Positions 34,769 through 44,905 of a stretch of 64,000 bases of DNA are shown here, one piece after another; within the stretch, counting starts at the first letter, position 1; each line of letters opens with the position of its first letter. The translations under genes were made by a program, and so were the position numbers. This DNA comes from Bradyrhizobiaceae bacterium. GTDB taxonomy: Bacteria; Pseudomonadota; Alphaproteobacteria; Rhizobiales; Xanthobacteraceae. The stretch spans positions 277,287-341,286 of the forward strand of contig RXJJ01000009.1 in NCBI GenBank assembly GCA_003963145.1. Reading direction: 5' to 3'. The notes beneath the pieces are model-generated. The model had not been told where the DNA came from. It searched no databases and worked only from the letters and a program-made list of their open reading frames with translations.

Positions 34769-37120
34769 TCAGCGCGGAAGTGAGCGCACTTCCTTTGCCG
34801 CCGCGACCATGTTGACGAGAGCGGGCTCGACTTCCTCCCACTTGCGGGTCTTCAGACCGCAATCGGGATTGATCCAGAGCTGAGCGTCATCGAGGCGGTG
34901 ACGCGCGAGCTTCAGGAGTTCAGTCATCTCGCCAACTTCCGGCACGCGCGGCGAGTGAATGTCATAGACGCCGGGTCCGATCTCATTGGGATAGCGGTAG
35001 CTTTTAAAGGCGTCGAGCAGCTCCATTTTCGAGCGCGATGTTTCGATGGAAATGACATCCGCATCCATCGCCCCGATAGCGTCGATGATATCGTTGAACT
35101 CCGAATAACACATATGGGTGTGGATTTGCGTCTCGTCCTTCACACCCGAAGCACAGAGACGGAAACTTCCGACCGCCCAGTCAAGATAGTGCTTCCATTC
35201 CGAACGGCGCAGCGGCAGACCCTCGCGCAGCGCTGCCTCGTCGATCTGGATCATGGTCGCACCGGCCTTTTCGAGGTCCAGCACCTCGTCACGAATCGCG
35301 AGCGCGATCTGCTTGCAGGATTCGCTGCGCGGAATGTCATCACGAACAAATGACCAGTTCAGGATGGTGACGGGACCGGTCAGCATGCCCTTCATGGGCC
35401 GGTCGGTGAGCGACTGCGCGTATGCCCACCACTCAACGGTCATCGGCTTGGGCCGCGAGACGTCGCCGAACAGGATCGGCGGCCGCACACAGCGCGAGCC
35501 GTAGCTCTGCACCCAGCCGCTTTTCGTAAACACGAAACCCGAGAGCTGCTCGCCGAAATACTGAACCATGTCGTTGCGCTCGAACTCGCCATGCACCAGC
35601 ACGTCGAGACCGACCTTTTCCTGCCAGCGGACAGTGCGCTCCGTCTCCTCGCGCAGGAACTTGTTGTAGTCGGCGTCCGACAGCGCGCCCTTGGTGTGCG
35701 CGGCGCGGGCCTTGCGCACTTCACTGGTCTGCGGGAACGAACCGATGGTGGTGGTCGGGAATGCAGGCAGCCTGAACTTCTCGCGCTGCACTTTCGCGCG
35801 CGCCTCGAACGGGCTCTTGCGGTTCGCCATGTCCGGCGTCACGGCCTCGAGACGATCGGCTACAGCCTTGCTGTGAACCTTCGGCGACGCTTTGCGGGCA
35901 GCAGCCGCAGCGGCGGACGCATCCAGCTCCGCGTGAACGCCGGCACGGCCGGAGGCCAGCGCCTTACCCAACGCGGACAATTCGCTCATCTTCTGCAGCG
36001 AGAACGCGAGCCAGCTTTTGACGTCAGGGTCGAGCCCGGTTTCGGCGTCAAGATCGATCGGCACGTGCAGCAGCGAGCAAGAGGGCGAGATCTCGATATT
36101 GTCCTTGCCGCGCTGGGCAACGTCCGGCTCGATACGGTCCAGAATCGCAGGCAGATTGGCGCGCCACACATTGCGCCCGTCGATCACACCGAGCGAAAGC
36201 ACGAGATCCGGCTTCGCCTTCTTGATGACGGCGTCGAGCTGTTCCGGGGCGCGGATCAGATCGAGGTGAAGCCCGGCGACCGGCAACGCGAGCGCGATGT
36301 CGAGATTATCGCCGAGCGCGCCGAAATAGGTGTTGAGCATGATCTTGATGCCGGGCACGTCCTTCGCGATCATAGCGTAAGCCTTGGCCAGCGCATCACG
36401 CGCCGCCTTGTCGAGATCGAGCACCAGACATGGCTCGTCGATCTGCACCCATTCCGCGCCTTCAGCGGCGAGTTTCCTGAGCACATCGACATAAACCGGC
36501 AAGAGGGCATCGATCAGCGACAGCACGTCGAAGGAGGAGTCCTTCGCCTTGCCGAGCTTGAGAAAAGTGACAGGACCGACCAGCACCGGGCGGGTCGCAT
36601 GGCCAAGGGCCTTGGCTTCCTTGTATTCATCGACCGGCTTGGTCGAGGACAGTTTGAAGACCTGACCCTTGGTGAATTCCGGGACCATGTAGTGATAGTT
36701 GGTGTCGAACCACTTCGTCATCTCCTGCGCGGGCATGCCATGATGCTGATGCGCATTCGTGTGAGTATGGGCATGGCCGTGCGCGCAGGCCTCGCCGTCG
36801 CCCTCCAAACCGCGCGCCATCGCAAAATAGGTCTTCAGCGACACCGGGCCGCCATTCCAGCCATAAACCTCGGGAATTGCGCCGACCATCACGCTGGTGT
36901 CGAGCACCTGATCGTAATACGAAAAATCATTCGACGGGATCACGGTGATGCCGCGCGCCTTCTGGCGGGCCCAATTTTCCGCGCGCAGTTTCGTGGCGGT
37001 CTCGATCAGCGTTGTCTCGTCGGTTTTGCCGGACCAGTAGCTTTCCAGCACGGTCTTGAGTTCGCGATGCGGGCCGATGCGCGGCGTACCGAGCGTGGCG
37101 ACTGGAAGGGATTGGGACAC
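34769..37120 (-). CDS. metE: Cobalamin-independent methionine synthase
   Basis: A 783-residue enzyme that methylates homocysteine using 5-methyltetrahydropteroyl-triglutamate and zinc. It has the usual two (beta-alpha)8 barrels; the C-terminal one carries the zinc ligands in HTHMCYSEFNDI (His, Cys), a Glu and NPDCGLKTRKWEE (Cys). The GTG start at 37120 is preceded by GGAGGTCAAGCC. Odd: residues 112-128 (DNA 36737-36787) form a Cys/His-rich insert with seven His in 17 residues between the usual ARGL and AQEMTKWF; E. coli MetE lacks it. It follows queH on the same strand, 74 bases away, with a small CCCC...GGGG hairpin but no recognisable B12 or SAM riboswitch in the gap. Confidence 0.95.
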   Translation of the reverse strand: MSQSLPVATLGTPRIGPHRELKTVLESYWSGKTDETTLIETATKLRAENWARQKARGITVIPSNDFSYYDQVLDTSVMVGAIPEVYGWNGGPVSLKTYFAMARGLEGDGEACAHGHAHTHTNAHQHHGMPAQEMTKWFDTNYHYMVPEFTKGQVFKLSSTKPVDEYKEAKALGHATRPVLVGPVTFLKLGKAKDSSFDVLSLIDALLPVYVDVLRKLAAEGAEWVQIDEPCLVLDLDKAARDALAKAYAMIAKDVPGIKIMLNTYFGALGDNLDIALALPVAGLHLDLIRAPEQLDAVIKKAKPDLVLSLGVIDGRNVWRANLPAILDRIEPDVAQRGKDNIEISPSCSLLHVPIDLDAETGLDPDVKSWLAFSLQKMSELSALGKALASGRAGVHAELDASAAAAAARKASPKVHSKAVADRLEAVTPDMANRKSPFEARAKVQREKFRLPAFPTTTIGSFPQTSEVRKARAAHTKGALSDADYNKFLREETERTVRWQEKVGLDVLVHGEFERNDMVQYFGEQLSGFVFTKSGWVQSYGSRCVRPPILFGDVSRPKPMTVEWWAYAQSLTDRPMKGMLTGPVTILNWSFVRDDIPRSESCKQIALAIRDEVLDLEKAGATMIQIDEAALREGLPLRRSEWKHYLDWAVGSFRLCASGVKDETQIHTHMCYSEFNDIIDAIGAMDADVISIETSRSKMELLDAFKSYRYPNEIGPGVYDIHSPRVPEVGEMTELLKLARHRLDDAQLWINPDCGLKTRKWEEVEPALVNMVAAAKEVRSLPR

Positions 37121-37194
37121 GGCTTGACCTCCATTTGCGGTGGGAGGTGACGTGCGATTATTGGCGACTCCCCGTCAAAGGGGATGTTGCCCAC

Positions 37195-37908
37195 TCAGGC
37201 TCCGTCGGTGGGCTCATCGACCCCATTGGGACGGCCGTAATATTGCGTCCCAAGCTCGATCGGCTCGCGTCCCATGTCCCGGCGATGGGCGTTGGTGTCC
37301 CGTAGCGAATAGACGCAGCCGCAATATTCCTGCTGATAGAACTGCTCGCGCTTGCTGATCTCGATCATTCGCGCTGAACCACCGCCCTTGCGCCAGTTGT
37401 AATCCCAGTACGACAGCCCCTGGTAACGCGACGCGGCGCGAACGCCGCAATCGTTGATCTGCGCCATGTTCTTCCAGCGCGAGATGCCGAGCGAACTCGT
37501 CATCACCGGAAAGCCATGCTCGTGGGCGTAAAGCGCGGTCCGCTCGAAGCGCATGTCGAAACACATGGTGCAGCGGATGCCGCGCTCCGGTTCCCACTCC
37601 ATGCCCTTGGCGCGCGCGAACCAGTTGTCCTTGTCGTAATCGGCATCGACAAAAGCGACATTGTGCTTTTCGGCAAAGCGAACATTCTCCTCCTTGCGCA
37701 AAAGATATTCGCGCTCGGGATGGATGTTCGGATTGTAGAAAAAGATGGTGTAGTCGATGCCGGAAGCCAGCATCGCCTCCATCACTTCGCCGGAACAGGG
37801 CGCACAACAGGAGTGCAGCAAGACCTTGGTCTCGCCGCCGGGAGGCACCAGCTTTTTGCGTTCACTCAGTTCCATGTATTTCGAATACAACGGTAAACGG
37901 GTTGGCAC
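37195..37908 (-). CDS. queH: Epoxyqueuosine reductase QueH (DUF208)
   Basis: A 237-residue enzyme that makes queuosine from epoxyqueuosine at tRNA position 34, the non-homologous alternative to QueG. The cysteine motifs are visible: [14 protein letters not shown] near residue 31, [19 protein letters not shown] and [12 protein letters not shown], which hold an iron-sulfur cluster and a second iron. The GTG at 37908 has AAGG only two bases away; ATG at 37875 ([10 protein letters not shown]) may be the true start. It is followed by metE. Confidence 0.88.
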   Translation of the reverse strand: MPTRLPLYSKYMELSERKKLVPPGGETKVLLHSCCAPCSGEVMEAMLASGIDYTIFFYNPNIHPEREYLLRKEENVRFAEKHNVAFVDADYDKDNWFARAKGMEWEPERGIRCTMCFDMRFERTALYAHEHGFPVMTSSLGISRWKNMAQINDCGVRAASRYQGLSYWDYNWRKGGGSARMIEISKREQFYQQEYCGCVYSLRDTNAHRRDMGREPIELGTQYYGRPNGVDEPTDGA

Positions 37909-37937
37909 AACCTTCCCACCGGTCCCATCTGCCGCGC

Positions 37938-39035
37938 TTACGGAACAATATTGACCGGCACGCTATAAATGGCGTTGCGACGGCCCTCCTCGGGCTGCAC
38001 GGCACCGGAGATCGACCGCGCGCGAGACTTTATGGTGAAAAGACCGGGCTGGGCGAATGTTAAGTTACATTCAAAGCGCTGCCATGCATGACCGCTGCGC
38101 GGCTCGAGTTTGCAATCATGCCAGGTCTGGCCTTTGTCGATGCTGACCTGAACCGAAGCGAGCTCCTCGTCTCCCCACGCCCAGCCCCAGATATCGTGTG
38201 CAGTATTTTGCTTGATGTTCTGGCGGGGTGTGGGGCTGACCACGACCGATTGCGGTGCGATCGACCACACCGGAACTGTGCGGGCACCCGTTTCATCGAA
38301 ATCCGTGTACCATTTCGTCGTGAACGGGCTGGCCACGCGCGAGCTTGCAAGCGTGATGGTGCGCAGCCATTTCACGCTGTTGGTGCCGTAATAGCCCGGG
38401 ATGAACAGCCGCGCGGGATAACCATGCTCATGCGACAGCGGCTGGCCGTTCATTTCGTAAGCGATCAGAACGTCGCGATCGACCCGGTCGAGACCGATGT
38501 CCTTGATATAGGGCCCGCATTCAAACTCGCGAAACGACCCGCTGTCGAAGCCCTCCGACCACACGAACGCCGCGCCGGCTTCGACGCCCGCCCGATCCAG
38601 AACGTCGCGCAGGCGCGCGCCGCCAAGTGTCGTGTTGCAGACTCGCTGCGTCGGACGCTCCGGATCCACCGGGCTGCCCGCGCATTGATGAACCGTGGTG
38701 AGCTCTGCTTTTGGGAAAGCTTTTATTTCGGACAAGGTCAACGAAAGCGGGTTGCGCACCATACCGCCGACGCCCAGCGTCCAGTTCCGCTCGTCGAGGA
38801 TCGGCACGCCCATGTGACAGAGCACGATGGTCTTTTCGTCCGGCGTCACACGTTCCGTCAAATTATGCGGTTCGGCGGGAATCCTGCCGTGAAAACCCCG
38901 CGGATCGTATTTGATGAGGGCGCTGCTCACGATGCCAATCCAGTGCTCAAGCTCATGCGTAGGATATGCGGCGGAAAAACACACGTGATGATCGGCGCAA
39001 CCGGTGTTGCGGAAAGTCATGCCCCGGGGCGGCAT
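37938..39035 (-). CDS. Sulfite oxidase-family molybdopterin enzyme
   Basis: A 365-residue protein with the sulfite oxidase fold: residues about 60-240 hold the molybdopterin domain (molybdenum-ligand Cys in [50 protein letters not shown]) and residues about 255-365 the Mo-co dimerisation domain ([24 protein letters not shown]). It should oxidise sulfite to sulfate or reduce a related compound. No signal peptide is seen and no SorB-like cytochrome is beside it, so its electron acceptor and compartment are unknown. The start is uncertain: ATG codons at 39035 and 39020 both lack a good ribosome site. Confidence 0.85.
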   Translation of the reverse strand: MPPRGMTFRNTGCADHHVCFSAAYPTHELEHWIGIVSSALIKYDPRGFHGRIPAEPHNLTERVTPDEKTIVLCHMGVPILDERNWTLGVGGMVRNPLSLTLSEIKAFPKAELTTVHQCAGSPVDPERPTQRVCNTTLGGARLRDVLDRAGVEAGAAFVWSEGFDSGSFREFECGPYIKDIGLDRVDRDVLIAYEMNGQPLSHEHGYPARLFIPGYYGTNSVKWLRTITLASSRVASPFTTKWYTDFDETGARTVPVWSIAPQSVVVSPTPRQNIKQNTAHDIWGWAWGDEELASVQVSIDKGQTWHDCKLEPRSGHAWQRFECNLTFAQPGLFTIKSRARSISGAVQPEEGRRNAIYSVPVNIVP

Positions 39036-39230
39036 GGCGCAAAATTTTCGCTCACAAACAAATCAGGCTGACCAATCCCTAAGCGCCTGGCGATGAGGAG
39101 TTAGCCATCGCGCGGCAAACACAGGCAACGCGCGCGGACAGGCGAATCGGCGCACGCGCGCGTGCAAAATTCACGAATGGCCGGAGGCCCGCATCTTACT
39201 AAGCTGAATTGCCGGGATAGCGAGGGGCCA

Positions 39231-40547
39231 ATGATGTTTCATAAACCTTCCTGCACATGCGGATGTCTCACGTCTCAGAATTTCGAGGCGGCGCCGTCAT
39301 ACGAAACCGCTCTGGATGAGCAAATCGAACAATCCCTGATGGCCGGTCTCTTTCCCGAGCCGGTCTTCCGCCGACAGCTTTTGAAAACCGTCGGAGCCGC
39401 CACGGTTCTTGGCGCGCTGTCGACCATTCTTCCGCTCGATACGCTGAAGGCGATTGCGCAGGAAAACAAGCCTCTGGAAAAAACCAAACTCTCCGTCGGA
39501 TTCTTACCCATCACCTGCGCGGCGCCGCTGATCTACGGCGAACGTCTCGGCCTTTATACGAAGCAGGGTCTCGAAGTGGCCTTGCAAAAAATTCCGGGCA
39601 TCGCGCTCATTCGCGACAAGATGCTGAGCGGTGAACTGGACATATCGCAACAGGTGATGCCCGTCCCGCTCACGATGACGGCCGGGCTCGGTGGCAATAC
39701 CCAGTCGATCAAGGTTCTGACGATCCTGAACCAGAACGGCAATTCACTGGTTCTGGCCAAGAAGCATCAGGACAACCGCGATCCGAAGAACTGGAAGGGC
39801 TTTACCTTCGCGGTGCCTTTCGAGCAAAGCCATCAGGCCCTGCAGCTGCGTAACTATCTCGCCGCCGCCGGTCTCGACCCCGATCAGGACGTCAAATTCC
39901 GCGTCGTCCCGCCGACCGAATATGTTTCAAGTCTGCGCGTCGGCAGCATCGACGGCTTTTTCGGTGGAGAGCCGGGAGGCCAGCGCGCGGTCTACGAAGA
40001 CGCGGGATTCATTCATCTGATCTCGAAGGAGATCTGGGACGGGCATCCGTGCTGCTCGGTGACAGCCTCGGAAGCCTGGATCAAGGACCATCCGAATACG
40101 TTCATGGCTTTCTACCGCGCCATCATCGCCGCCAGCCTTGAAGTCTCCAAGCCTGAGTCCCGCGCCGGCATTCCCGCCGTTCTCGCCCAGCCGCAATATC
40201 TAAACGCGCCGGAAGTCGTGCTGGAACAGGTCATGAGCGGCAAATATGCCGACGGTCTCGGCCAGATCAAAACCGATGCACGCCGCATCGATTACCAGCC
40301 CTTCCCGAAATATTCGGCTGCGGTGTGGCTGATGGTTCAGCTTCGCCGCTGGAACATCCTCAAGGAAGACGTGGACTACAAGGCGCTCGCGCAGAAGGTC
40401 ATGCTGGCGACCGATGCGGGAAAACTGATGCGCGAGCAGGGCGCCACGGCTCCGGACGCCGGCTTCGGCAAGGAAATCATTCTGGGACAGACATTCGACT
40501 CCTCGAAGCCTGAGTCCTATCTGAAATCGGTTCAGAAGGCAGGATAA
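39231..40547 (+). CDS. ABC-transporter substrate-binding protein of the nitrate/sulfonate type, orphan
   Basis: A 438-residue protein with a Tat-like leader whose RRQLLK lies at residues 47-52, after a long N-terminal stretch with three Cys (PSCTCGCLTS). The mature part is an NrtA/SsuA-like binding fold: LSVGFLPITCAAPLIYGERLGLY, GVTGLK-like LSGELDISQQVMP, FAVPFEQSHQALQLRNYL and DGFFGGEPGGQRAVY. No permease or ATPase gene adjoins it; sulfite oxidase and the methylcitrate genes are its neighbours. GAGGGGCCA precedes the ATG at 39231. The ligand (nitrate, alkanesulfonate, taurine, thiamine precursor) cannot be told. The long n-region is unusual for a Tat substrate. Confidence 0.85.
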   Translation: MMFHKPSCTCGCLTSQNFEAAPSYETALDEQIEQSLMAGLFPEPVFRRQLLKTVGAATVLGALSTILPLDTLKAIAQENKPLEKTKLSVGFLPITCAAPLIYGERLGLYTKQGLEVALQKIPGIALIRDKMLSGELDISQQVMPVPLTMTAGLGGNTQSIKVLTILNQNGNSLVLAKKHQDNRDPKNWKGFTFAVPFEQSHQALQLRNYLAAAGLDPDQDVKFRVVPPTEYVSSLRVGSIDGFFGGEPGGQRAVYEDAGFIHLISKEIWDGHPCCSVTASEAWIKDHPNTFMAFYRAIIAASLEVSKPESRAGIPAVLAQPQYLNAPEVVLEQVMSGKYADGLGQIKTDARRIDYQPFPKYSAAVWLMVQLRRWNILKEDVDYKALAQKVMLATDAGKLMREQGATAPDAGFGKEIILGQTFDSSKPESYLKSVQKAG

Positions 40548-40587
40548 GTCCAACCGCAGGCGCGGAGGGCCGCGCGGCGGTGGGCCC

Positions 40588-41508
40588 TCAACGCTGCGGC
40601 ATGCCTTCCGGCACGATTGTCTCGACGATGGATTTGTCGAGCGCTTCGTAGTCGTGAAGCCCGATCATGTCATAGAGTTCGGCACGGGTTTGCATCCGGT
40701 CGACAGCCTTGTGCGTTCCGCCATCGCGCGCGATGGCGGCATAAAGCTCCTGCTGCGCCTTGTTGGCGACGCGCAGCGAGGACACCGGCCAGATCACCAT
40801 CCGATAGCCCATGTCCTGAAACTCTTGGGCGGTGAAGAACGGCGTCCTGCCGAACTCGGTCATGTTGGCAAGCAGCGGCACACCGGGCATGCGTTTGGCA
40901 AAAGCACGGAACATCTCGGCGGTGTTCAGGGCTTCCGGGAAAATCGCATCGGCGCCGGCTTCGATATACAATTTCGCCCGCGCCACCGCGCCTTCCAGAC
41001 CTTCGCTGGCGGCGGCATCTGTGCGCGCGATAATGACAAGATCGCGCCGCGCTTTGGCGGCAGCGGCAACCTTGGCCGCCATATCATGGGCGTCGGCAAT
41101 TTTCTTGTCGTTGAGGTGCCCGCACTTCTTCGGCAGCAGCTGATCCTCAAGATGAACCGCACCCGCGCCGGCGTCCTCGAACACACGAACCATGTGCATG
41201 ACGTTGAGCGCCTCGCCGTATCCGGTGTCGCCATCGACCAGAAGCGGCAAGCCGGACGAGCGGACGATCTGGCGCACAAAGAAGGCAACCTCGTCGACCG
41301 TGATAACACCAAGGTCCGGCAGCCCCATCGACGCGGTCATGGCCGCGCCGGAGAGATACAGGGCCTCGAAGCCCGCTGCCTTCGCCTGCAAGGCGGCCAT
41401 GCCGTTATGTGCACCCGGAAGGCGGAGAATTCCCGGCCGCTCCAGCAAGGCGCGGAAGCGTTTGCCGGCGCTCTCGGCGGGCAGATCGGATGCAACGAGA
41501 TAGGGCAT
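40588..41508 (-). CDS. prpB: 2-methylisocitrate lyase
   Basis: A 306-residue member of the isocitrate lyase/PEP mutase fold that splits 2-methylisocitrate into pyruvate and succinate in the propionate (methylcitrate) pathway. Seen: DGDTGYGEALNVMHMVRVFE (Mg-binding), the catalytic LPKKCGHLNDKKI (KKCGH Cys), and NMTEFGRTPFF near the C-terminus. The start at 41508 follows CGGAGTCCAA. It is the last gene of the prpD-prpC-prpB run. Confidence 0.93.
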   Translation of the reverse strand: MPYLVASDLPAESAGKRFRALLERPGILRLPGAHNGMAALQAKAAGFEALYLSGAAMTASMGLPDLGVITVDEVAFFVRQIVRSSGLPLLVDGDTGYGEALNVMHMVRVFEDAGAGAVHLEDQLLPKKCGHLNDKKIADAHDMAAKVAAAAKARRDLVIIARTDAAASEGLEGAVARAKLYIEAGADAIFPEALNTAEMFRAFAKRMPGVPLLANMTEFGRTPFFTAQEFQDMGYRMVIWPVSSLRVANKAQQELYAAIARDGGTHKAVDRMQTRAELYDMIGLHDYEALDKSIVETIVPEGMPQR

Positions 41509-41518
41509 TTGGACTCCG

Positions 41519-42685
41519 TCAGGCAGCTTTCGTTTTCGCGGCAGATTTTCCGCGCGCGTCGATCGGCACGAATTTGAGGTCCTCCGGACCGATATAATTG
41601 GCCGACGGGCGGATGATCTTGTTGTCGACACGCTGCTCGATGATATGCGCCGCCCAGCCCGAGGTGCGCGAAATCACAAACAGCGGGGTGAACATCGCGG
41701 TCGGCACGCCCATGGCATAATACGACGCCGCGCTGAACCAGTCGAGATTGGCGAACATCTTCTTGGTCTGCGCCATCACGGATTCGATGCGGTCGGCGAT
41801 CTCGAACATGCGCAGGTCGCCGTTTTCCGAAGACAGCCGGCGCGCGACCTCCTTGATCACCTTGTTGCGCGGGTCGGACACCGTATAGACCGGATGACCG
41901 AAGCCGATCACGACTTCCTTGGCCTCGACGCGCTTGCGGATATCCTCTTCCGCCTCGTCGGCGTCGCGGTAACGCTGCTGGATTTCGAAGGCCACCTCGT
42001 TGGCGCCGCCGTGCTTGGGGCCGCGCAGCGCGCCGATCGCCCCCGTAATGGCCGAATACATATCCGAGCCGGTGCCGGCGATGGTGCGCGCGGTGAACGT
42101 CGAGGCGTTGAACTCGTGCTCGGCGTAGAGAATGAGCGAGGTGTGCATCGCCCGTTCATGCGAGGCAGACGGCTTCCTGCCGTGGAGCAGATGCAGGAAA
42201 TGCGCGCCGATGGAATCGTCGTCGGTTTCGACCTCGATACGCTTGCCGTTGGTCGAGAAGTGATACCAGTACAGCAGCATCGAACCGAGCGAAGCCATCA
42301 GACGATCGGCGATATCCTTGGCGCCGGGCTGGTTGTGATCGTGCGCCTCGGGCAGCGCGCAGCCCAGCATTGACACCGCCGTACGCATCACGTCCATCGG
42401 GTGCGTGGCGGCCGGGATCTGCTCCAGCACGTTCTTGACGGCGGACGGAATGCCGCGCAGCGCCTTCAGCTTCGCCTTGTAGCTGGAGAGTTCGGAGCGG
42501 GTCGGCAGGACGCCGTGGACCAGCAGATATGCGATTTCCTCGAACTCGCAGGTCTCGGCGACATCGAGAATGTCGTAGCCGCGATAATGCAAATCGTTGC
42601 CAGTGCGGCCGACGGTGCAGAGCGCAGTGTTGCCGGCGACCACACCGGAGAGCGCGACGGATTTCTTGGGCTTGGGTGCATCCAT
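41519..42685 (-). CDS. prpC: 2-methylcitrate synthase
   Basis: A 388-residue citrate synthase-family enzyme that condenses propionyl-CoA with oxaloacetate. Seen: [27 protein letters not shown], the catalytic-His segments GPKHGGANE and [13 protein letters not shown] and the C-terminal [11 protein letters not shown]. The short N-terminus and the DPRN context with prpB/prpD favour methylcitrate synthase over citrate synthase. ATG at 42685 follows GAAGGAAACGCTCAC. Confidence 0.93.
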   Translation of the reverse strand: MDAPKPKKSVALSGVVAGNTALCTVGRTGNDLHYRGYDILDVAETCEFEEIAYLLVHGVLPTRSELSSYKAKLKALRGIPSAVKNVLEQIPAATHPMDVMRTAVSMLGCALPEAHDHNQPGAKDIADRLMASLGSMLLYWYHFSTNGKRIEVETDDDSIGAHFLHLLHGRKPSASHERAMHTSLILYAEHEFNASTFTARTIAGTGSDMYSAITGAIGALRGPKHGGANEVAFEIQQRYRDADEAEEDIRKRVEAKEVVIGFGHPVYTVSDPRNKVIKEVARRLSSENGDLRMFEIADRIESVMAQTKKMFANLDWFSAASYYAMGVPTAMFTPLFVISRTSGWAAHIIEQRVDNKIIRPSANYIGPEDLKFVPIDARGKSAAKTKAA

Positions 42686-42710
42686 GTGAGCGTTTCCTTC
42701 GATACTCTTT

Positions 42711-44258
42711 TTATTGTCCGGCGGCGGCGCGAACGGCAGGAGCAGTCGCCTGCCAGTCGAAAATGCCATGCGCCGATTTCGGCCCCAACATCTTGGCGTC
42801 CACGGTGAAGGTCAAATCGGTCAGTTCGCCAGCCTTCAGCGAGCTCAGCCGCTCGACGGCCGCGATGAAGCGATCCTGCTCGGCGGTGGCGATGACGCCT
42901 TCCGACAGCGTGCGGAACTTCTTGATATAGTCCGGCCGCTTGAACGGACGCGCGCCGAGCGGATTGGCGTCGGCGATCGCGAGTTCGTCCTCGATCACCT
43001 TGCCGTCCTTGAGCTTGACCACGACCCTGCCGCCGAACGCCTTCTCCTTCGGATCGTGGCTGTGATAGCGGCGGGTCCACTCCTTGTCTTCGACGGTCGA
43101 AATCTTGTGCCAGAGTTCGACGGTCGCCTTGCGCTGCGCGCGCTCCGGCGCGTAGGAGCGCTCATGATGCCAGCCGCCGTCTTCCAGCGCGACGGCGAAG
43201 ATGTACATGATGGAGTGATCGAGCGTTTCGCGGCTCGCTTTCGGATCCATCTTCTGCGGATCGTTGGCGCCGGTGCCGATCACATAATGGGTGTGATGGC
43301 TGGTGTGGATCACGATACTCTCGACCTTCGACAGGTCGCCGATCTTCGGACCCATGCGGCGTGCGAGGTCGATCAGCGCCTGGCTCTGATATTCCGCCGA
43401 GTGTTCCTTTGTGTAGGTGTCGAGAATGGCGCGCTTGGCTTCGCCCTTGTCGGGCAGCGGCACGATGTATTCGGCCTTCGGCCCGCTGAGCAGCCAGGCG
43501 ATGAAGCCGTCCTCACCCTCCCATGCCGGCGACGGTGCGCCCTCGCCGCGCATCACGCGGTCCACCGCCTCGATCGCCATCTTGCCCGCGAATGCCGGCG
43601 CGTAAGCCTTCCAGCTGGAAATCTCGCCCTTGCGCGACTGGCGCGTGGTGGTGGTGACATGCAGCGCCTGCTGCACGGCCTGATAGATCGTCTCAGTCGG
43701 CAACTTGAGCAACGTGCCGATGCCGGCCGCAGCCGAAGGACCAAGATGCGCGATATGGTCGATCTTGTGCTCGTGCAGGCAGATGCCTTTCACAAGGTCC
43801 ACCTGAATTTCATAACCCGTCGCCAGACCGCGCACGAGGTCCGCGCCCGACGCGCCGACATGCTGCGCGACCGCGAGGATCGGCGGAATGTTGTCGCCGG
43901 GATGCGAATAATCGGCCGCCAGAAACGTGTCGTGGAAATCGAGCTCGCGCACCGCGACGCCGTTCGCCCAGGCCGCCCATTCCGGCGAAATGCGCTCGTT
44001 CTTGCTCAATCCGAAAACCGTCGCGCCGGGCTGGAACGGATGCGCCTCCGCCTGCGCCCGCGCGCTCGCCACCGGACGCCGCGCCAGTGATGCCGCCGCC
44101 ACCGACGCGTTGTCGATGATGCGGTTGCCGATCATCTCGGTCACCTCAGCCTCGACCGCGACCGGATCGGAAGCGACCTCGGCGATCTTCCACGCCAATT
44201 GATCGGCACGCGCCAGATGTTCAGCGGATTTATAAGTGCGGACGGTGTGCTGCTTCAC
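42711..44258 (-). CDS. prpD: 2-methylcitrate dehydratase, MmgE/PrpD family
   Basis: A 515-residue protein with the MmgE/PrpD fold: [20 protein letters not shown], the catalytic segment [30 protein letters not shown] and [29 protein letters not shown]. It dehydrates 2-methylcitrate to 2-methyl-cis-aconitate. It starts at GTG 44258 (AAGGGATACCAGC before it), 30 bases after the thioesterase stop. Length slightly above the usual 480-490 residues. Confidence 0.93.
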   Translation of the reverse strand: MKQHTVRTYKSAEHLARADQLAWKIAEVASDPVAVEAEVTEMIGNRIIDNASVAAASLARRPVASARAQAEAHPFQPGATVFGLSKNERISPEWAAWANGVAVRELDFHDTFLAADYSHPGDNIPPILAVAQHVGASGADLVRGLATGYEIQVDLVKGICLHEHKIDHIAHLGPSAAAGIGTLLKLPTETIYQAVQQALHVTTTTRQSRKGEISSWKAYAPAFAGKMAIEAVDRVMRGEGAPSPAWEGEDGFIAWLLSGPKAEYIVPLPDKGEAKRAILDTYTKEHSAEYQSQALIDLARRMGPKIGDLSKVESIVIHTSHHTHYVIGTGANDPQKMDPKASRETLDHSIMYIFAVALEDGGWHHERSYAPERAQRKATVELWHKISTVEDKEWTRRYHSHDPKEKAFGGRVVVKLKDGKVIEDELAIADANPLGARPFKRPDYIKKFRTLSEGVIATAEQDRFIAAVERLSSLKAGELTDLTFTVDAKMLGPKSAHGIFDWQATAPAVRAAAGQ

Positions 44259-44288
44259 GCTGGTATCCCTTACCTTGCTGTTTCCCTG

Positions 44289-44699
44289 TTAAACTTCTTG
44301 AACAGTGTTTCTGGTGATGGCGACCGGCCTGCCATCCTTGTTGACGGCGACCATTTCAAACGTTCCGTGCATGACGCGCTTGCGCGCTTCGCTTGCGATA
44401 TCCTCGCGGACAATTTCGACCGCAACCGTCATCGACGAACGCCCTGCCCGCTCGACATAGGCAATGATCTCGATCAATTCACCGACGCGGACGGGTTCAG
44501 CAAATTCGACGTTTTCGCTTCGCGCCATCACCACGTTGCAGCCGGCGTAGCGCGCCCCGGACACGTAGGCGGCCTTCGCCATCAGCGCCAGCGCGTTGCC
44601 CGCAAACAAGGTGCCGTAATGATTTGCATGTTCTGGAAACACGACTTCGGTGAAGCGTGTTTCGGCCGGCCGCGAGGGTTCCGAGGCAATGGCAGACAT
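44289..44699 (-). CDS. Hotdog-fold acyl-CoA thioesterase, first gene of the methylcitrate operon
   Basis: A 136-residue acyl-CoA thioesterase of the YciA/BFIT type: TRFTEVVFPEHANHYGTLFAGNALALMAKAAYV carries the hotdog helix with the catalytic Asn/Asp-type residues and NVEFAEPVRVGELIEIIAYV the strand. It hydrolyses acyl-CoA thioesters in the cytoplasm. It is 30 bases upstream of prpD on the same strand, so it probably is cotranscribed with the methylcitrate genes; relieving propionyl- or methylcitryl-CoA build-up is a possible reason (inference). Confidence 0.85.
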   Translation of the reverse strand: MSAIASEPSRPAETRFTEVVFPEHANHYGTLFAGNALALMAKAAYVSGARYAGCNVVMARSENVEFAEPVRVGELIEIIAYVERAGRSSMTVAVEIVREDIASEARKRVMHGTFEMVAVNKDGRPVAITRNTVQEV

Positions 44700-44905
44700 G
44701 AACTTGGGGGCTCCGATGGAGGAGGTTTCGCTCCGCGCGGGCGGCACAATATCCACCCGAAAACGCGTTGGGAATGCCTTAAATAGTCTAGTTTGACGCG
44801 GCAAGCCGTGGCTTCCCGCGCAATGCGCAGGGCAGCCATCCAACCCCGCTTAAGGCCGGTGGAATTTGAAATGCCAGAACGCCGATTCTCGGGCCGGGCA
44901 CACAC

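Noticed and set aside
37121..37194. B12 or SAM riboswitch in the gap before metE
   Set aside because: Only a small CCCC/GGGG hairpin is present; neither the B12 box nor a SAM-II core could be recognised.
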